Shown: positions 1 to 10,819 of the stretch, in pieces
Position numbering within the stretch: the stretch's first letter is position 1
Layout of the letters: every line of letters starts with the position of its first letter
NCBI GenBank assembly: GCA_007922195.1
Contig: ML682067.1
Location: 3,249,157-3,313,156, forward strand
From: Podocnemis expansa
Lineage: Eukaryota; Chordata; Testudines; Podocnemididae
Direction of reading: 5' to 3'
Length of the DNA: 64,000 nucleotides
The notes under the pieces: generated by a model
Database searches by the model: none
What the model saw: only the letters and a program-made list of their open reading frames with translations
What the model was told of the DNA's origin: nothing
Translations under genes and position numbers: made by a program

Positions 1-180
1 GGGGGGGCGCCGGGGAACCCCGGGCGAGAGATGGCCCCAGCCCTGCCCACAGCGGAAGCGGCGGGGGGGGGCCGGAGAAGCCCCCCTGCCCTGGCAGAAG
101 TGGCGGGGGGGGGCGCCGGGGAATCCCAGGGGTGGGGTGGCCCCAGCCCACACAAGCCTCCCTGCCCCTCCCCTCCCCAT
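1..180. repeat. GC-rich degenerate tandem sequence at window edge
   Basis: G runs of 7 to 9 bases followed by cgccggggaa or ccggagaa recur near positions 1, 62 and 104. Between them lie similar stretches such as gccctgccc and gcagaagtggc, so this looks like a decayed 40-60 bp tandem unit or the interior of a GC-rich non-autonomous transposon cut by the window edge. A reading frame at 31-336 crosses it but its Ala/Gly/Pro composition only reflects the base composition. I do not recognise a gene. Confidence 0.4.
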
Positions 181-330
181 CTTAAAATAGCATGTCCACT
201 GTATGGACATGCTATTTCGGTTCCTGCTTTTTTTTCTTATTTCGAAATAGCTTTTTTGTTATTTCGAAATAAGGCATTATTTCTAAATGGCTTGTTTCGA
301 AACAAGGGCTTGTGTGTGGACATAGCCTAT
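181..330. mobile_element. Fragment of a foldback (MITE-like) DNA element
   Basis: A near-perfect hairpin at about 183-218 pairs aaatagcatgtcca with tggacatgctattt. It is followed by several ttatttcgaaataa palindromes, and the segment stops at gtgtggacatagcc. The reverse complement of that end, ggctatgtccacac, matches the terminus of the large foldback element at 60132 (ggctatgtctacattgc). The left end is missing or has merged with the GC-rich sequence. I infer a truncated member of the same broad MITE group. No coding capacity is seen. Confidence 0.5.
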
Positions 331-689
331 ATCTGATTGGCCAACCATCCGGAACATGGGACAGGCCCACTAGGAGCCAAAACTTGGTGCAGGGAGCCCT
401 CAAGTTTACCAGAAGCTGTGAGTGTTTACCACTTCACCAACAATTAGAGTCTGCCAGTCCCAAGTACAGTCCCCAATTTCTGATGGTTCAGAATTTCACC
501 TTGAGGAAGCTGCTGGCCATCCCTAGTTGTACTCCAGAAGTCCTGAGAAGGGCAGAGCCTGGGGAGTGCAGGATCATAAAGAAATTGGCAATAGCAAGGT
601 TATGTTTCTGGCTGAAAATAAACAATGCAGAGCAGATCTATTTAGGGGACTAAGTACCATAATACTCTATTACTACCAATGCTGTAATA
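331..689. other. Unassigned stretch
   Basis: Single-copy-looking sequence of mixed composition. I see no repeat signature, exon with convincing splice sites, or RNA gene here. Confidence 0.4.
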
Positions 690-845
690 AATCTTTCACA
701 GATTCATCTTCATAACATCCCTGGAAGTAGGGAGGAAATACTTCCATCCTCATTTTACAGATGAGGAACTAAAATCCAGAGAACCTAAGGTAACATGGAG
801 TCTATGGTGAAGTAGAATCAAACCCAAGTCTCCAGCCAGCACCCT
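690..845 (-). repeat. MIR-type SINE fragment, minus strand
   Basis: The run cctcattttacagatgagga near 749-768 is the reverse complement of the conserved core of MIR-type SINEs. It continues with a decayed version of the usual order: a block like the cacagagaggttaag part, then aatcaaacccaagtctcc, then cagcaccctgctc, as expected when reading a MIR backwards. MIRs are ancient tRNA-derived SINEs shared by amniotes. It is well diverged and has no coding function. Confidence 0.75.
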
Positions 846-1373
846 GCTCACAGGGCCTTCCTTCCTCTCTCATTGCAGTCACACTGAGTGCAGAATTTGA
901 AATAAAATGGAAACAAGATATTAGAGCTCTTGAAGGGCCCTCAGAGACAGCTACAGCTGTCTGTGTTTGTGGTATGAGTAGAACGGAGATATTTGACCAT
1001 CTTTCCAGTGCTCCATACTTTAAAACTCTGAGAATGGTGGTTAAGCCACCTGCTTGAGAACAAGAGTTTTCAACCCACAATGAACAACTTATCTCCCTGG
1101 TAGCCTCAGGGAAGGCTGAAACAGAGTAATAAAAACAGTCAACTTCTATAGCAGCAGGCAAAGCAGAAAAATAGCTCACTGCCATCAGCATCAATGGGAG
1201 ACCCAAAGCAAAGATGAGACAAAAGTCTGTGTCACCTTCTCAGGGGGAACTAAAATACAGATGCTTTAATCTGGATGAACTAACAATATAACTTTTGTTT
1301 AGTACCTTTTAAAAAAAGGTCATCTCACTCACCTGTTGCTATGTTGCAGTGATGGTTGAACAAACCGAATACA
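846..1373. other. Unassigned stretch
   Basis: No repeat or gene recognised. The short frame on the minus strand at 802-1206 overlaps the MIR and shows no known motif. Confidence 0.4.
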
Positions 1374-1520
1374 AGTTCCAAAGGGGTAACCATGTTAGTC
1401 TAGTTCAGCAACATGATGAAGTGGGATTTTCTCCCACAAAAGCTCATGATATAAATAAATTTATTAGTCTTTAAAAAAGTGCCACAGGATTCCTTGTTTG
1501 TTAAACTGAATACGGTTGCT
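1374..1520 (+). repeat. Palindromic repeat family P, copy A
   Basis: Starts with the reverse complement of the family tail (agttccaaaggggtaaccatg). It jumps straight to the central hairpin gtgggattttctcccac and continues through aaagctcatg, aaatttattagtcttt and gccacaggattccttgtttg. The first inverted arm is mostly lost. In family P the usual layout is tail, arm, inverted arm, tail. Here the core reads ATGATGA before the hairpin and AAAA after it, so the hammerhead-like motif seen in copy F is degraded. Confidence 0.8.
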
Positions 1521-1649
1521 CGTATAGGTTTTAAAGTTCCTTACAAAGTGCTCTCAGCAAAAAATGTGAGATCTGATTGGTGTGTTTTTCTGTGCGATAC
1601 AGAACTCTCCAAACCGCTTGAAAATTGCTTTCCCTGTCCTATCTCAATC

Positions 1650-1722
1650 AAACCCCAGGGGGCTGGACAAGATGATCTCACGAAGTCCCTTCCAGCCCTA
1701 TGATTCTATTCGATTCTATTCA
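1650..1722 (+). mobile_element. CR1 LINE 3' terminal fragment
   Basis: Contains ggctggacaagatgatctca followed by gtcccttccagccctatgattctattc. This is the characteristic CR1 3' UTR end with its short terminal repeat (attctat-like octamers, here doubled). CR1 elements are usually severely 5'-truncated and lack target-site duplications, so the left edge is approximate. Less than 80 bp remains. Confidence 0.8.
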
Positions 1723-4700
1723 CTGAAGCCTTTCGGGCTGGGCTTGGGAAATGTACAGGCCCTCTGAACAAGGTAAATTTCACTCACAACAAAGACTATG
1801 TGCTTATTTGAATTTTAAATGAAGTTTTCAATTAGTTATTTTGTTTAGCCATGTTACACCTCAGTTAATGATCTCACCTTTTTCTGGCCCCTCTAGTTTA
1901 TTTTAGATTTATTGGGCTGAATTCATCCTGGTGCGACTCCTTTGAAGCCAGTGGTGTCAAACCAACCATGGGCCTTCTTTCACATTCAGACAGAAAAATG
2001 AATTATCACTGTAATTTGCCTCTCACAAAGCAACCTTCTTAAGTTTTCAGTCATAGCAACAAGCAAGACTTTACCTCAATATACAACAGGTGTTGCTCAG
2101 GCTGTTTCTGGTATTAGGAGACAATCTGTCAGACAACCTGGTACATTTTGTTCATATTATGTGAATGTGTCTTCCCATTGTTTTCTTTCCAGCTTTGCCT
2201 GCACTGCAAAGAATAAAGGATTCTGAGCTATGAAGAAAGTAATAAAATCTCCAGAACTGTTCCAGCTGATCCCGTGTTTGTATGAGTCAAGCTGAAATGT
2301 ATCCTTGGCTATTCTTATTTATTCATTTGCTGCTGCCATGTCTTTCCTGCATAGATTTGTTATCCTCCATCTCTTTCACCTCTCCAGCTATCATGGTCTG
2401 TTTGTTCAGTACTGAAGAAAATTGTACCTACAAATTCCATTTGTAAAGTTGGGATCACATCCAACTCCAGTATAACACCTTTAACTTTAATGGAGTTACC
2501 TCAGAGATGAATTTCAGACACACACCAGGGCCAGTGTGTCATTTATTTCCAAGCTTCTGGTTCTATTAATTGTGTTGTCTCAGATTTTACTTTTCACAAC
2601 TCTTGCAAAAGTGTCAGCCCAACTCCATCCACTAGAAGAGCTTTGATCTGCATGCACTATGTGTTAAACCCTCAAGGTGTTACACTGCTGGTATAATTTC
2701 ATATTTGGCTAGGAAAAGAGATACAAAAGGGTATATGCCACTCTGTGCTGAAGTAATGCTGAATTTCAAGAGTAATGTTAGAACATCAGCAATCTTAAAA
2801 AATGAAATTGCCCCAGCAAGATATTTTTTAAAAATGGTTTTATTGAAGTTATGAAAAGGCAACTAGTTAAAAGAATGGCTTTTAAACGGAAATGAGTCAG
2901 AGGTCTTTTTTTTAATTTCAGCCTTTGCTGTCAGAGTGGCTGACAATCTGTGGGCCCAGAGGTTTGCCTGTGGCTTTTAGCAGCAAGATTTTGTTCAAAC
3001 TCCACTAATTGCACATTCCACATTGTCTGGGGTGGGCAAATCAATGCCACACACCTTTGTGCAAACTTTAGAGCACAACCAAAATCTTCAGGCAGAAATC
3101 TAAATGGAATGCTCATGGGAAATATATACAGCACCACAGCCATCCCTATTCAACTGTACCTTAGACATGAGAAAGATTTTAAAAATCCATGTGCTGTTGA
3201 ATTTGTGCACAAGGTTTAAAAATTTGCAATCAAAGTGAAATGCCTGATGTGTTCACTTCGAACTATCTTCTTATGCAAAGTTAAATTATGCAGAGACCAA
3301 ATGGATTGTTTAAAAGTACTGTTTTCTCTAATGCACTTGAGTGTGGTTCTGTGCAGATTTATTACCCACATGCATCTCTGACTAATCAAAGTTTAAAAAG
3401 AGTTCTTTATATTTTTGACTTTGATCAATATCTACTGTGTATATAAATAATAGATATAAAAGGATGTGCATTAATCCTTCACCAGTACGTCTTCAGAAGC
3501 CAGGAACATACAAGAGTTGCAGAAATCCCACTCTGGGGATTTGATTTTTCAGCATCCATACCAAGCTACACACATTCCTGTGCAGCATATAAAATGCTGT
3601 GTTTATGTCTGCAGTAGATTGTTAGTTCCTTGGGGCAGAGGATTCTGTGTCTGAGTACAAACTGGTACTTGAACTGTAGAAGTAGATCCGTAAGTACAGT
3701 CTAGAAATGGAGCAGAATCATTGAATTTGGAACTGGATTGGAATCAGGTTTGACACTACACTTCACAACAAGGTATTTGAATTCAGTTCAGCCCATGAGA
3801 GCAAGAGAGAGAAGTTTCACACAAGACAGCATACTACCACAGAAAAGTGAGGTACAAACTGCTATGTCATGGACACAGCAGTGCTGATTGAGTTCACATT
3901 AGCTACAGTGCAGCGGTGAAACAGATTTTTAGCCAGCTGTAATTGTTCTTTCAGCTTTAGCTGCCTCATGATTTCTGCTGCCATAAATTCCCACAATTCT
4001 GGAGAGAGGCAGAGACTGCAGTCAGGGCCAGATTCAGGGCCAGGAAATGCTTGGGAGGCACTGGTCTTGGGGTGCTGTTTTTGCTCTTAGTGACAAAAGG
4101 GAAAATGGAATGTTGGAAGTAAAATGTTTCAGGTATTCCAAATGTGGATTAATTTTTCATTAACATCCAAGAATGTTCTAGACCTTTGTAGAATCTCAAG
4201 GAATCTTCCAGAATTTGAGAGCTACATTTTCCTCAAACCTCTGGAGTGTTGTCAACCGTGCCCTCCCAGGCAGCACCAGACCTAGGTATTTTGGGGCCCA
4301 GCAAACGCTGTAGCAACCAGCATGGAATGCACACCCCTCAATCAAGCGGTCAATATGGAGCCACACAATATGGCACCGGGGGCAAAGCCCCAGTCGCCAT
4401 GCCCTAGTTATGGCTCTGCTCCCAGGCACATAAGGGACAGAGTCCCAGCAGTCAGCCGGTGAGATACAAGAGTGAAGTGAAGTGAGAGTCCAACTGTGAA
4501 ATTCTGAACCTTGCTTTACTGTGTAATTGTAAAAGTAAATTTGTGAGGGTAGAGGGTCCAAAGATTGCTTTCTCTTTCATGCTGCCTATGCCCAACAGGT
4601 GGCCAGTGAGAGGACAGGAGAGACATACTCCTTGCCCTCAGTTTAGGTGCCCAGATCCAGACCTGGCATAACCCACAGCAGCCCAAAGATATAGTTGCAG

Positions 4701-5077
4701 AGAAAGTGCTGCTCAGTTCCAGTCTGGAGCATACCCAATGCAGACCAAATCTTTGGGGAGTTTAGCTGCTAAAATTTAAGACAACTCTGAATATGTGCAA
4801 ACTGCAATATTTTTTCCCCAAGGTTTAGAACTTGGCCAAATTTGGGCAGGTCTTCCAGGAGATGTCATTGATAGAAAGGCCATCCTCTGCCAAATTTTAA
4901 GTCCCTGCTCCAAAAGAATGCTAGAACATCTCAAAGAAACATTCACCAGAATTTATAAATCTCAGCAAAATAACCTATTTTGTCCTACCCTCATTAATCA
5001 TTTTGGCTGAAATTTTCAGCTTGAAGCATACATCCAGAATTGAGAATTTCAGCACAAATGGTTAAAGTTTTGCAAAG
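1723..5077. other. Mostly unassigned stretch with possible ancient repeat shreds
   Basis: About 3.3 kb with no convincing gene or intact element. Short shreds resembling old amniote repeats occur near 1915-1960 (gggctgaattcatcctgg) and 2440-2515 (ccaactccagtataacacc followed by aatggagttacc). The open frame at 2950-3219 encodes 89 residues with no motif I recognise and no flanking exon signals I would trust. A moderately GC-rich patch at 4230-4460 might be a decayed non-autonomous element, but no termini were found. Confidence 0.4.
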
Positions 5078-5085
5078 TTCTAAGC

Positions 5086-5545
5086 CAGGGGTGGGCAACA
5101 TTTTTGGTCTCATGGCCACGTGCCACCTATGGCCACTCAAGGTGGGCCACAGGTGGTAGGGGGTGAGGGCGGGACATGAAGGGGAGGTGACCAGACCACC
5201 CTCCCCAGAAAAAGAGGTGGAGCTGTTTCCCCTCCCCCTCCTTTCAAAGCTGAGTGGGAGAAAGAGCAGTGGCAGCACTCTAGCCCCAGCCTGAGCTACC
5301 TCTCTCTCCTCCCCATCCCCGGTCAAGCAGCGGCTCTCACCAGGGCCAGAGCAGTGCTGCCACTCCTTCTTCCTCCCAGTTTCAGCTGGAGCTCGGAGAC
5401 AGACGAAGAGACAGCATTGCTCTGGCCATGGCAGGAGCCCCCACTAGAGCTAGGAGCGTGAGGAAGAGAAGCAGCAGCTCATGGGCTGGAGAACAGGTGC
5501 TTGTTGGCCAGATCCAGCCCAAGGGCTGTAGTTTGCCCACCTCTG
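5086..5545. mobile_element. Non-autonomous hAT-like element, 460 bp, with 8-bp TSD
   Basis: The element begins caggggtgggcaaca and ends tttgcccacctctg, giving inverted termini of about 14 bp. It is flanked by a perfect 8-bp direct repeat, ttctaagc, at 5078-5085 and 5546-5553. An 8-bp duplication with CAGNGG-like termini is typical of hAT-superfamily DNA transposons. The interior is GC-rich (aggtggagctgtttcccctccccctcc and similar) and encodes nothing recognisable, so it must have depended on a transposase made elsewhere. The intact duplication argues that neither boundary has moved since insertion. Confidence 0.85.
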
Positions 5546-5553
5546 TTCTAAGC

Positions 5554-6600
5554 AATTGAAAACAGGGACTTATAAAGGAAGTGTTGGGCAATCTAAAAAC
5601 TAATATGTGGGTCTGGTAGCACTGTGTATAACAACACAGCTTCTGCTTCTCAGGAACAGAGGTTGGCAATGTACATGGCTGTGGTTTCTTATGCTTTTTA
5701 AAAAAAGATTGATACAACAGTACAACATGGGCTGTAGGTCAAGGTCAACAGTTGGTGGCTACAACTTCATTAGTGTACCTTACTTGTTCTCATGTCAACA
5801 ATATGTTTAAAAAAATAATATAAAACCCAGCAGTAACAAAACTATATGAAATACAAAAGTACTCTATTAAGCTACCTCACTATATCTAAGCTACATATAA
5901 GAGTGCACAATAAACCAGCTTTTACACAGCTAACATCCGATAAAGGTGAAGTCTCAAAAAGTTCAAAACGTGAAGGCTTTATTTGCATTTCAAAATTTAA
6001 AAAAATTTTAAACCAGCTTTAACTGAAACCATGGTGGATCTGACCAAACCATGGACCCTCTCTCCCCAAACAACCTTTCTTCAGCACTTCCATAGATCAC
6101 TGTCCTAAACAATGTCTTAAGGGTGACCCAAAAGTAAGGCTGATGCTGAAAGGTCTAGGGGCAAAAAGCAGCTCTCCACATCTCCCACTCCCGTCTCTTC
6201 TCTCAGTTAATAGAATTAACAAAAAAAACAACCCACAACCCACATCTCACCTGACTGACTACATGGGGCTGACTAAAGCAATTTGGAAATCACACTCCAT
6301 AACACGTGACCAATCTCAAACAATTGACCTGGCTCAAATACTTAGAGAAGTGGAGCAACATTTTCACAAAATATTTTTAAATTAAATGGCTAACTTAAAA
6401 AAATTTGCTTCCAATCACAAAAACAAGATGTTTTGGTTAAAAGTGGCTTGTTATGAACATATTACTCCACTCCATTGATAGTATGCACCTATCCTACCTT
6501 CTGGACAGATTTATTTCAATCATTTAAAAATACCCATAGAGAAGTCCAGAGTGACCCATTGTCAACTTTTAAAAAATACTCTAAAACATACTTCTGGCTA
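5554..6600. other. Unassigned AT-rich stretch
   Basis: AT-rich sequence with A runs and no element I can name. The frame at 6143-6385 has no recognisable domain. Confidence 0.4.
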
Positions 6601-6700
6601 AAACAAATAAGCAGTCCTGTAGCACTTTTAAACACTAACAAATTTATTTCTTGCACGAGCTTTTATGGGAGAAAATCCTACTTCGTCAGACACTTTGAAG
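6601..6700 (-). repeat. Palindromic repeat family P, copy B (one arm)
   Basis: Contains gcagtcctgtagcactttta, ctaacaaatttatttc, gcacgagctttt and tgggagaaaatcctacttcgtcag in that order. This is the left arm of family P. Read on the minus strand it gives CTGACGA (complement of 6683-6689), a short hairpin and AAAAGCTCG, the same order as the hammerhead-like motif of copy F but with AAAA where GAAA is expected. The second arm and tail are absent. Confidence 0.75.
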
Positions 6701-6965
6701 ATGAGGAACTTACAGAATGGGAGAAAATAAATGCAGGAGAGTAAAAGTCATGGGATCAGGTCACACTAACAGCAAACCAGAGCAGTTGTTAAGATTCAAA
6801 CACTGGGAAACAGCATATAGATGAAGTTAATCACCTATTGTAATGAGAAAAAAATCCAGAGTTCCTATTTAGCCCTAAAGCAACACAGTCAGCACTGCAA
6901 ATACACTTGAGCTCTGCTAGAAGAAACATGAAAAATAAATAGGCTTGGCACAGTGTCTTTAAGAT

Positions 6966-7135
6966 CAAGAACCCCCAGTTCTGTTAAAGCCACTAGCCTG
7001 CTGAGTGCTTTTGGCCAAATCACTTCCCCTCTCTGTGCCTCAAACTTCCCATTAATACTGCCTTTGTAAAATGCTTCGAGATCTCCTGATGGAAAAAAAT
7101 TATGTAAGATTTAGATATTACTATTAAAGCAAGAG
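6966..7135 (+). repeat. MIR-type SINE, plus strand
   Basis: Reads ttttggccaaatcacttccc, ctctctgtgcctcaaacttccc, then tttgtaaaatgcttcgagat and a tail ending attagatattactatta. This is the MIR core followed by the LINE2-like 3' part. It is a diverged amniote SINE. Confidence 0.8.
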
Positions 7136-7842
7136 TGGAGGAACAAATTCCAGAATATAAATTTCTCTGCTAAAAAATGCCTTTTCCTAATTCCTTGAAT
7201 GATATATTGAGGTATGGTAACCATGAGCCTTCCAGTTGATCGCAACTACATAAGTAAAATACAAGAAGAAACTATTTCGAGACACACACGCTTCACCGAT
7301 AACTGAACTTCACCGATGAACCGCAGCTTCTGGAGCACAGGTGCAATGTGTTTTCTACAGAAAGCACCACAAAATAAGTTGTGACAACATTGTGTATCTG
7401 CTGAATTTTCCAGGTTGTCCTCCAGTGCAGCCTCAAACAGTGTAAAAAGCAAAAGTCCAACCTGGAGATGAAAGATCCATAAATAATCATGGCAAAGTAG
7501 GTTGAAGGAACAGTTTCAAAAGTGCTTCCAAGGATTCTACTATCTATTTACTTGCTTATTGTGAATAAAGAATAGTTTTCAGGAAGATTTCTGTTGGAGG
7601 GACTCACACAGTTCAATAAGTAGCTGGTTAAATTGCCATGCTGGGTGCCAAATATTGTAGGTAGAGACCGACCAGCAGTGAGGTCCCCTGATAAGATCTG
7701 GATTTCATCTCAAGCTCCTGAAAAGTGTTAAGCTTCAACTCACCTTAGATAGTTTTTATCAAGGCTGGCAAATGATTAAAAAAGTCTTTGAACATCCTAA
7801 TTAGTCTGTAACTAAATATTCTGGGTATGGACTATCAATTCC
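7136..7842. other. Unassigned stretch
   Basis: No repeat or gene recognised. Two overlapping minus-strand frames near 7246-7490 show no known motif. Confidence 0.35.
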
Positions 7843-9576
7843 ACACATGCAAAATAGGGAATGACTGCTTGGAAGTAGTACTGCAAAAGAGAGGATGTGA
7901 GGGTTACGGTGGACTCCAAGCTACATACAAGTCAACAGTGTAACCCTGTTGCCAAAGTGGGGCTGGGGGAGGTGAACATCACTCTGGATTGTATCAGCAA
8001 GAGTGTTGTAAGGAAGACACAAGAAATAATTCTTCAGCCTTACTCCACATTGATTAAGCCTTAACTAGAGTATTGTGTCTAGTTCTGGGTGCCACATTTC
8101 AGGAAAGATATTGATAAAATTGGAGTAAGTCCAGAAGAGAACAACAAGAACAATTAAGAGTCTAGAAAACCTGATCTATGACGAAAGGCTAAAAAATGGG
8201 TTTATTTAGTCTGGAGAAGAGAGGACTGAGGAGGACACAACAACAGTTTTTAAGCACATAAAAGGCTGTTAGGAGGAGGAACGTGGAAAATCCTTAACCT
8301 CTGATGACAGGACAAGAAGCAACAAGCTTAAATTGCAACATAGGAGGTTTACATAGGATATTAATTAATTGTCAGGGTGATTAAACACTGGAATAAATTG
8401 CCTTGGCAGGCTGTGGAATCTCCTACATTTGAGGTTTTTAAGAGCAGGTTAGACAAACACCTGTGAGGGATGGTTTAATGGGAGTACTTAGTCCTTTCAT
8501 GAGTGCAGGGAACTGGACTCGATGACCTGTCGTGGTGTGACACTGTCTGGGTCTAGGGGACCATTTATGATTATTTTTCATATTGATATTTCATATTTAC
8601 AATGATCCATATGTGATATGTCATGTTTGGTATCAATAGAAAGGCTGTAATTTGCTAGGAATGATTATATGATTTGTATGTAGGTATCATGCCTGTATTG
8701 GAGATTAGAAATCTATTTGTTTTTATGTGTGTTCCAAGTTGTTTGAGCTAAAGCAATCCCCGACTGGGTGTGTGCAAACTATTGTCATATTGATGGCCCA
8801 TCAGGAGGGGACTCCCAGCTACAGTGGGCCCAAGAGGAAACCTGTTTGACCAGTTACCTAGACTGACCATGTGGCCCACCTCCATTTTGATCTGGCAAGG
8901 ACTCTAAGATAAAAGGCCATCGCCCATTCTCCATTTTGTCTTTAGTCTCTAGTCTCCAATCTATCTGCAACCAACACCCTCCTCTGGAACTATTCTTCTG
9001 GGACTGAACAAAGGACTGAGACCCACCCAGCTGCTGCGGCTGCTGGGTGCACACCAGAGGAGTGGGACTACCCTTCAAACTACAGGATCTTCGAGGATTT
9101 GTTTTCTATGGACTCTAAGTCATTTGTATATATGTGATTCACTTTGACCCTTTAACATCTCTCATATATAGCTTGTTTTCTGTTTATATTAAACTTTTAG
9201 TTGTAGTTACTAAAGGATTGGCTGGCAGCATGGTATTTTGGGTAAGATCCAGGCCTATATTGTTCTGGGTGATGTGGCTGGCCCTTTGGGGTCAGGAGAA
9301 CATATTTCTTAAAGAGACCCAGTGGCTAGAGGGACCCATAGGAACTGATGTGCAGTAAGGAGGCTGTTCCTGCTTTGTTTTGGTCAGTGATGATCAGAGT
9401 GGGGGAATCAGGAGCATGTTTTGTTACTGACTGGGAGACTGGTTTAAGTACCACCCATCAGTGGTTTGGGGGTTTGGCCCCTGGTTTTGCAGCTTGCCCT
9501 GATTTTGACACATTCAGAAGGTTATCCCAGGAGGCCTGGGTCACACATGGTCCCTTTCCAGTTTCTATGATTCTGT
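7843..9576 (+). mobile_element. Old CR1 3' portion, split by a solo LTR
   Basis: From about 7843 to 8535 the sequence follows the CR1 ORF2 C-terminus and 3' UTR: agagtattgtgtctagttct, tttagtctggagaagagagg, caggttagacaaacacctg, then ggactcgatgacctgtcgtgg. The CR1 tail resumes after the LTR as tccctttccagtttctatgattctgt (9551-9576). No continuous reading frame survives. The two parts join exactly in the CR1 tail, so they are one copy interrupted by the LTR. Confidence 0.8.
8536..9545 (+). mobile_element. Solo LTR, about 1,010 bp, inserted in CR1
   Basis: It begins TGTGAC and ends GTCACA, a 6-bp perfect inverted terminus of the TG...CA type. It is flanked by cgtgg (8531-8535) and catgg (9546-9550), a 5-bp duplication differing by one CpG-to-CpA-type change. 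A TATA-like agataaaagg lies at 8907-8916 and an attaaa poly(A)-like signal at 9188-9193, which suggests plus orientation. No internal retroviral genes lie next to it, so it is probably the product of LTR-LTR recombination. Superfamily (ERV or Gypsy) cannot be decided by eye; 5-bp duplications are seen in both. Confidence 0.8.
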
Positions 9577-9782
9577 TAGGAAAAACCTCCTAGCTGTCAG
9601 AGTAATTAACCACTGGAATAAACCACTTAAGGGGGTTGTGGAATGTTTGTTATTGGAGGTTTTTAAGAACAGATTAGCAAATGCCTTTCAAGAATGGTCT
9701 CTAGTTATTACTATCTTGAGTGAGGTGGATGGGACTAGGTGACCTAATGAGGTCCCTTTCAGTCCTACAGCTCTATGATTCA
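9577..9782 (+). mobile_element. Second CR1 3' end fragment, head-to-tail
   Basis: Starting directly after the previous CR1 tail, the sequence reads aggaaaaacctcctagctgt, taattaaccactggaataa, ggtttttaagaacagattag and gatgacctaatgaggtccc, ending agctctatgattca. This is the last 200 bp of a separate CR1 copy in the same orientation. The join is abrupt, so it is a distinct insertion or a local duplication. Confidence 0.75.
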
Positions 9783-10329
9783 ACAAGTTTACCAAGTTTA
9801 AGCGCAATGATGTGCTGATGTTTGCTTTATCACATTATCCTATAAGTGCCTAAACCTCTGGTGTTTATCCCCGAAGATAGATAGGGAAAAACTGACCCTT
9901 CACCATGACACTGGACCTTCCTCATCATCTGCCCTCTGATGGTAGAACTTCCTCTTCAAACCTGAGATGCTATTGGGTTAGTATCATAATACAGGGACAG
10001 TTAGTTATTAAATCAAATTCACCAAATGTTGATGTTAAACCCTAATTATTTTTTCAATAGGATGTGAAAGATACCAAATCAATCTAACCTAAAGAAGTCA
10101 TCGATGGTTTCATGACATTTTTGGTTCTGCCGCATTTCTAGCCACAGTAGATCACTGAATTTATTCCATCACTCTGTACTCTGCAGTTTCAATTTCATTT
10201 ATTCATTTTCTTGCTAATTCTTCCCATGAGCAATTGTCCATTATTTCTAGAGCCATCGCAATACCAAGGCGGGAGGGCTTGCAAGTACTTTGGAAGATAG
10301 AATTAAATTCAAAATGTTCTGGCCAAACT
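9783..10329. other. Unassigned stretch
   Basis: No repeat or gene recognised. Confidence 0.35.
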
Positions 10330-10819
10330 GGAAAAATAGTCTAGTCTAAAGCAAATGGGATGAAATCGAACAAGGACAAATGCAAAGTCCTCCACTTAGG
10401 AAGGAGCAAGCAATTGCACACACACAAAATGGGAAATAACTGCCTAGGAAGGCATACTGCAGAAAGGACGCTTGGGGTCACAGTGGATCACAAGCTAAAT
10501 GGGAGTCAGTTGCAAAAAAAAGCAAACATCATTCTGGGATGTATTATGGAATGCTACAAGCGAGACATGAGGATAATTCTTCTGCTCTACTCCAGTCTTA
10601 GGGTGTATAATACGTCCAGTTCTGGTACCACATTTCTGGATATATGTAGATAAACTGGAGAAAGTCCAGAGACAAACAAAAAAATTATTAGAGATCTAGA
10701 AAATCTTACCTACGAGGGAAGATTGAAAAAAACAAGAGAGAGAGAGAAGACTGAAATCTGTTATGTCCCCTTTCAAATACATAAAAACTTCTTACAAGGA
10801 AGAGGGAGAAAAACGGTTC

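Noticed and set aside
2950..3219. 89-residue frame beginning MGPEVCLWLLAARFCSNS, considered as a signal-peptide exon
   Set aside because: No credible splice sites or homologous family recognised; the minus strand is open over the same interval.
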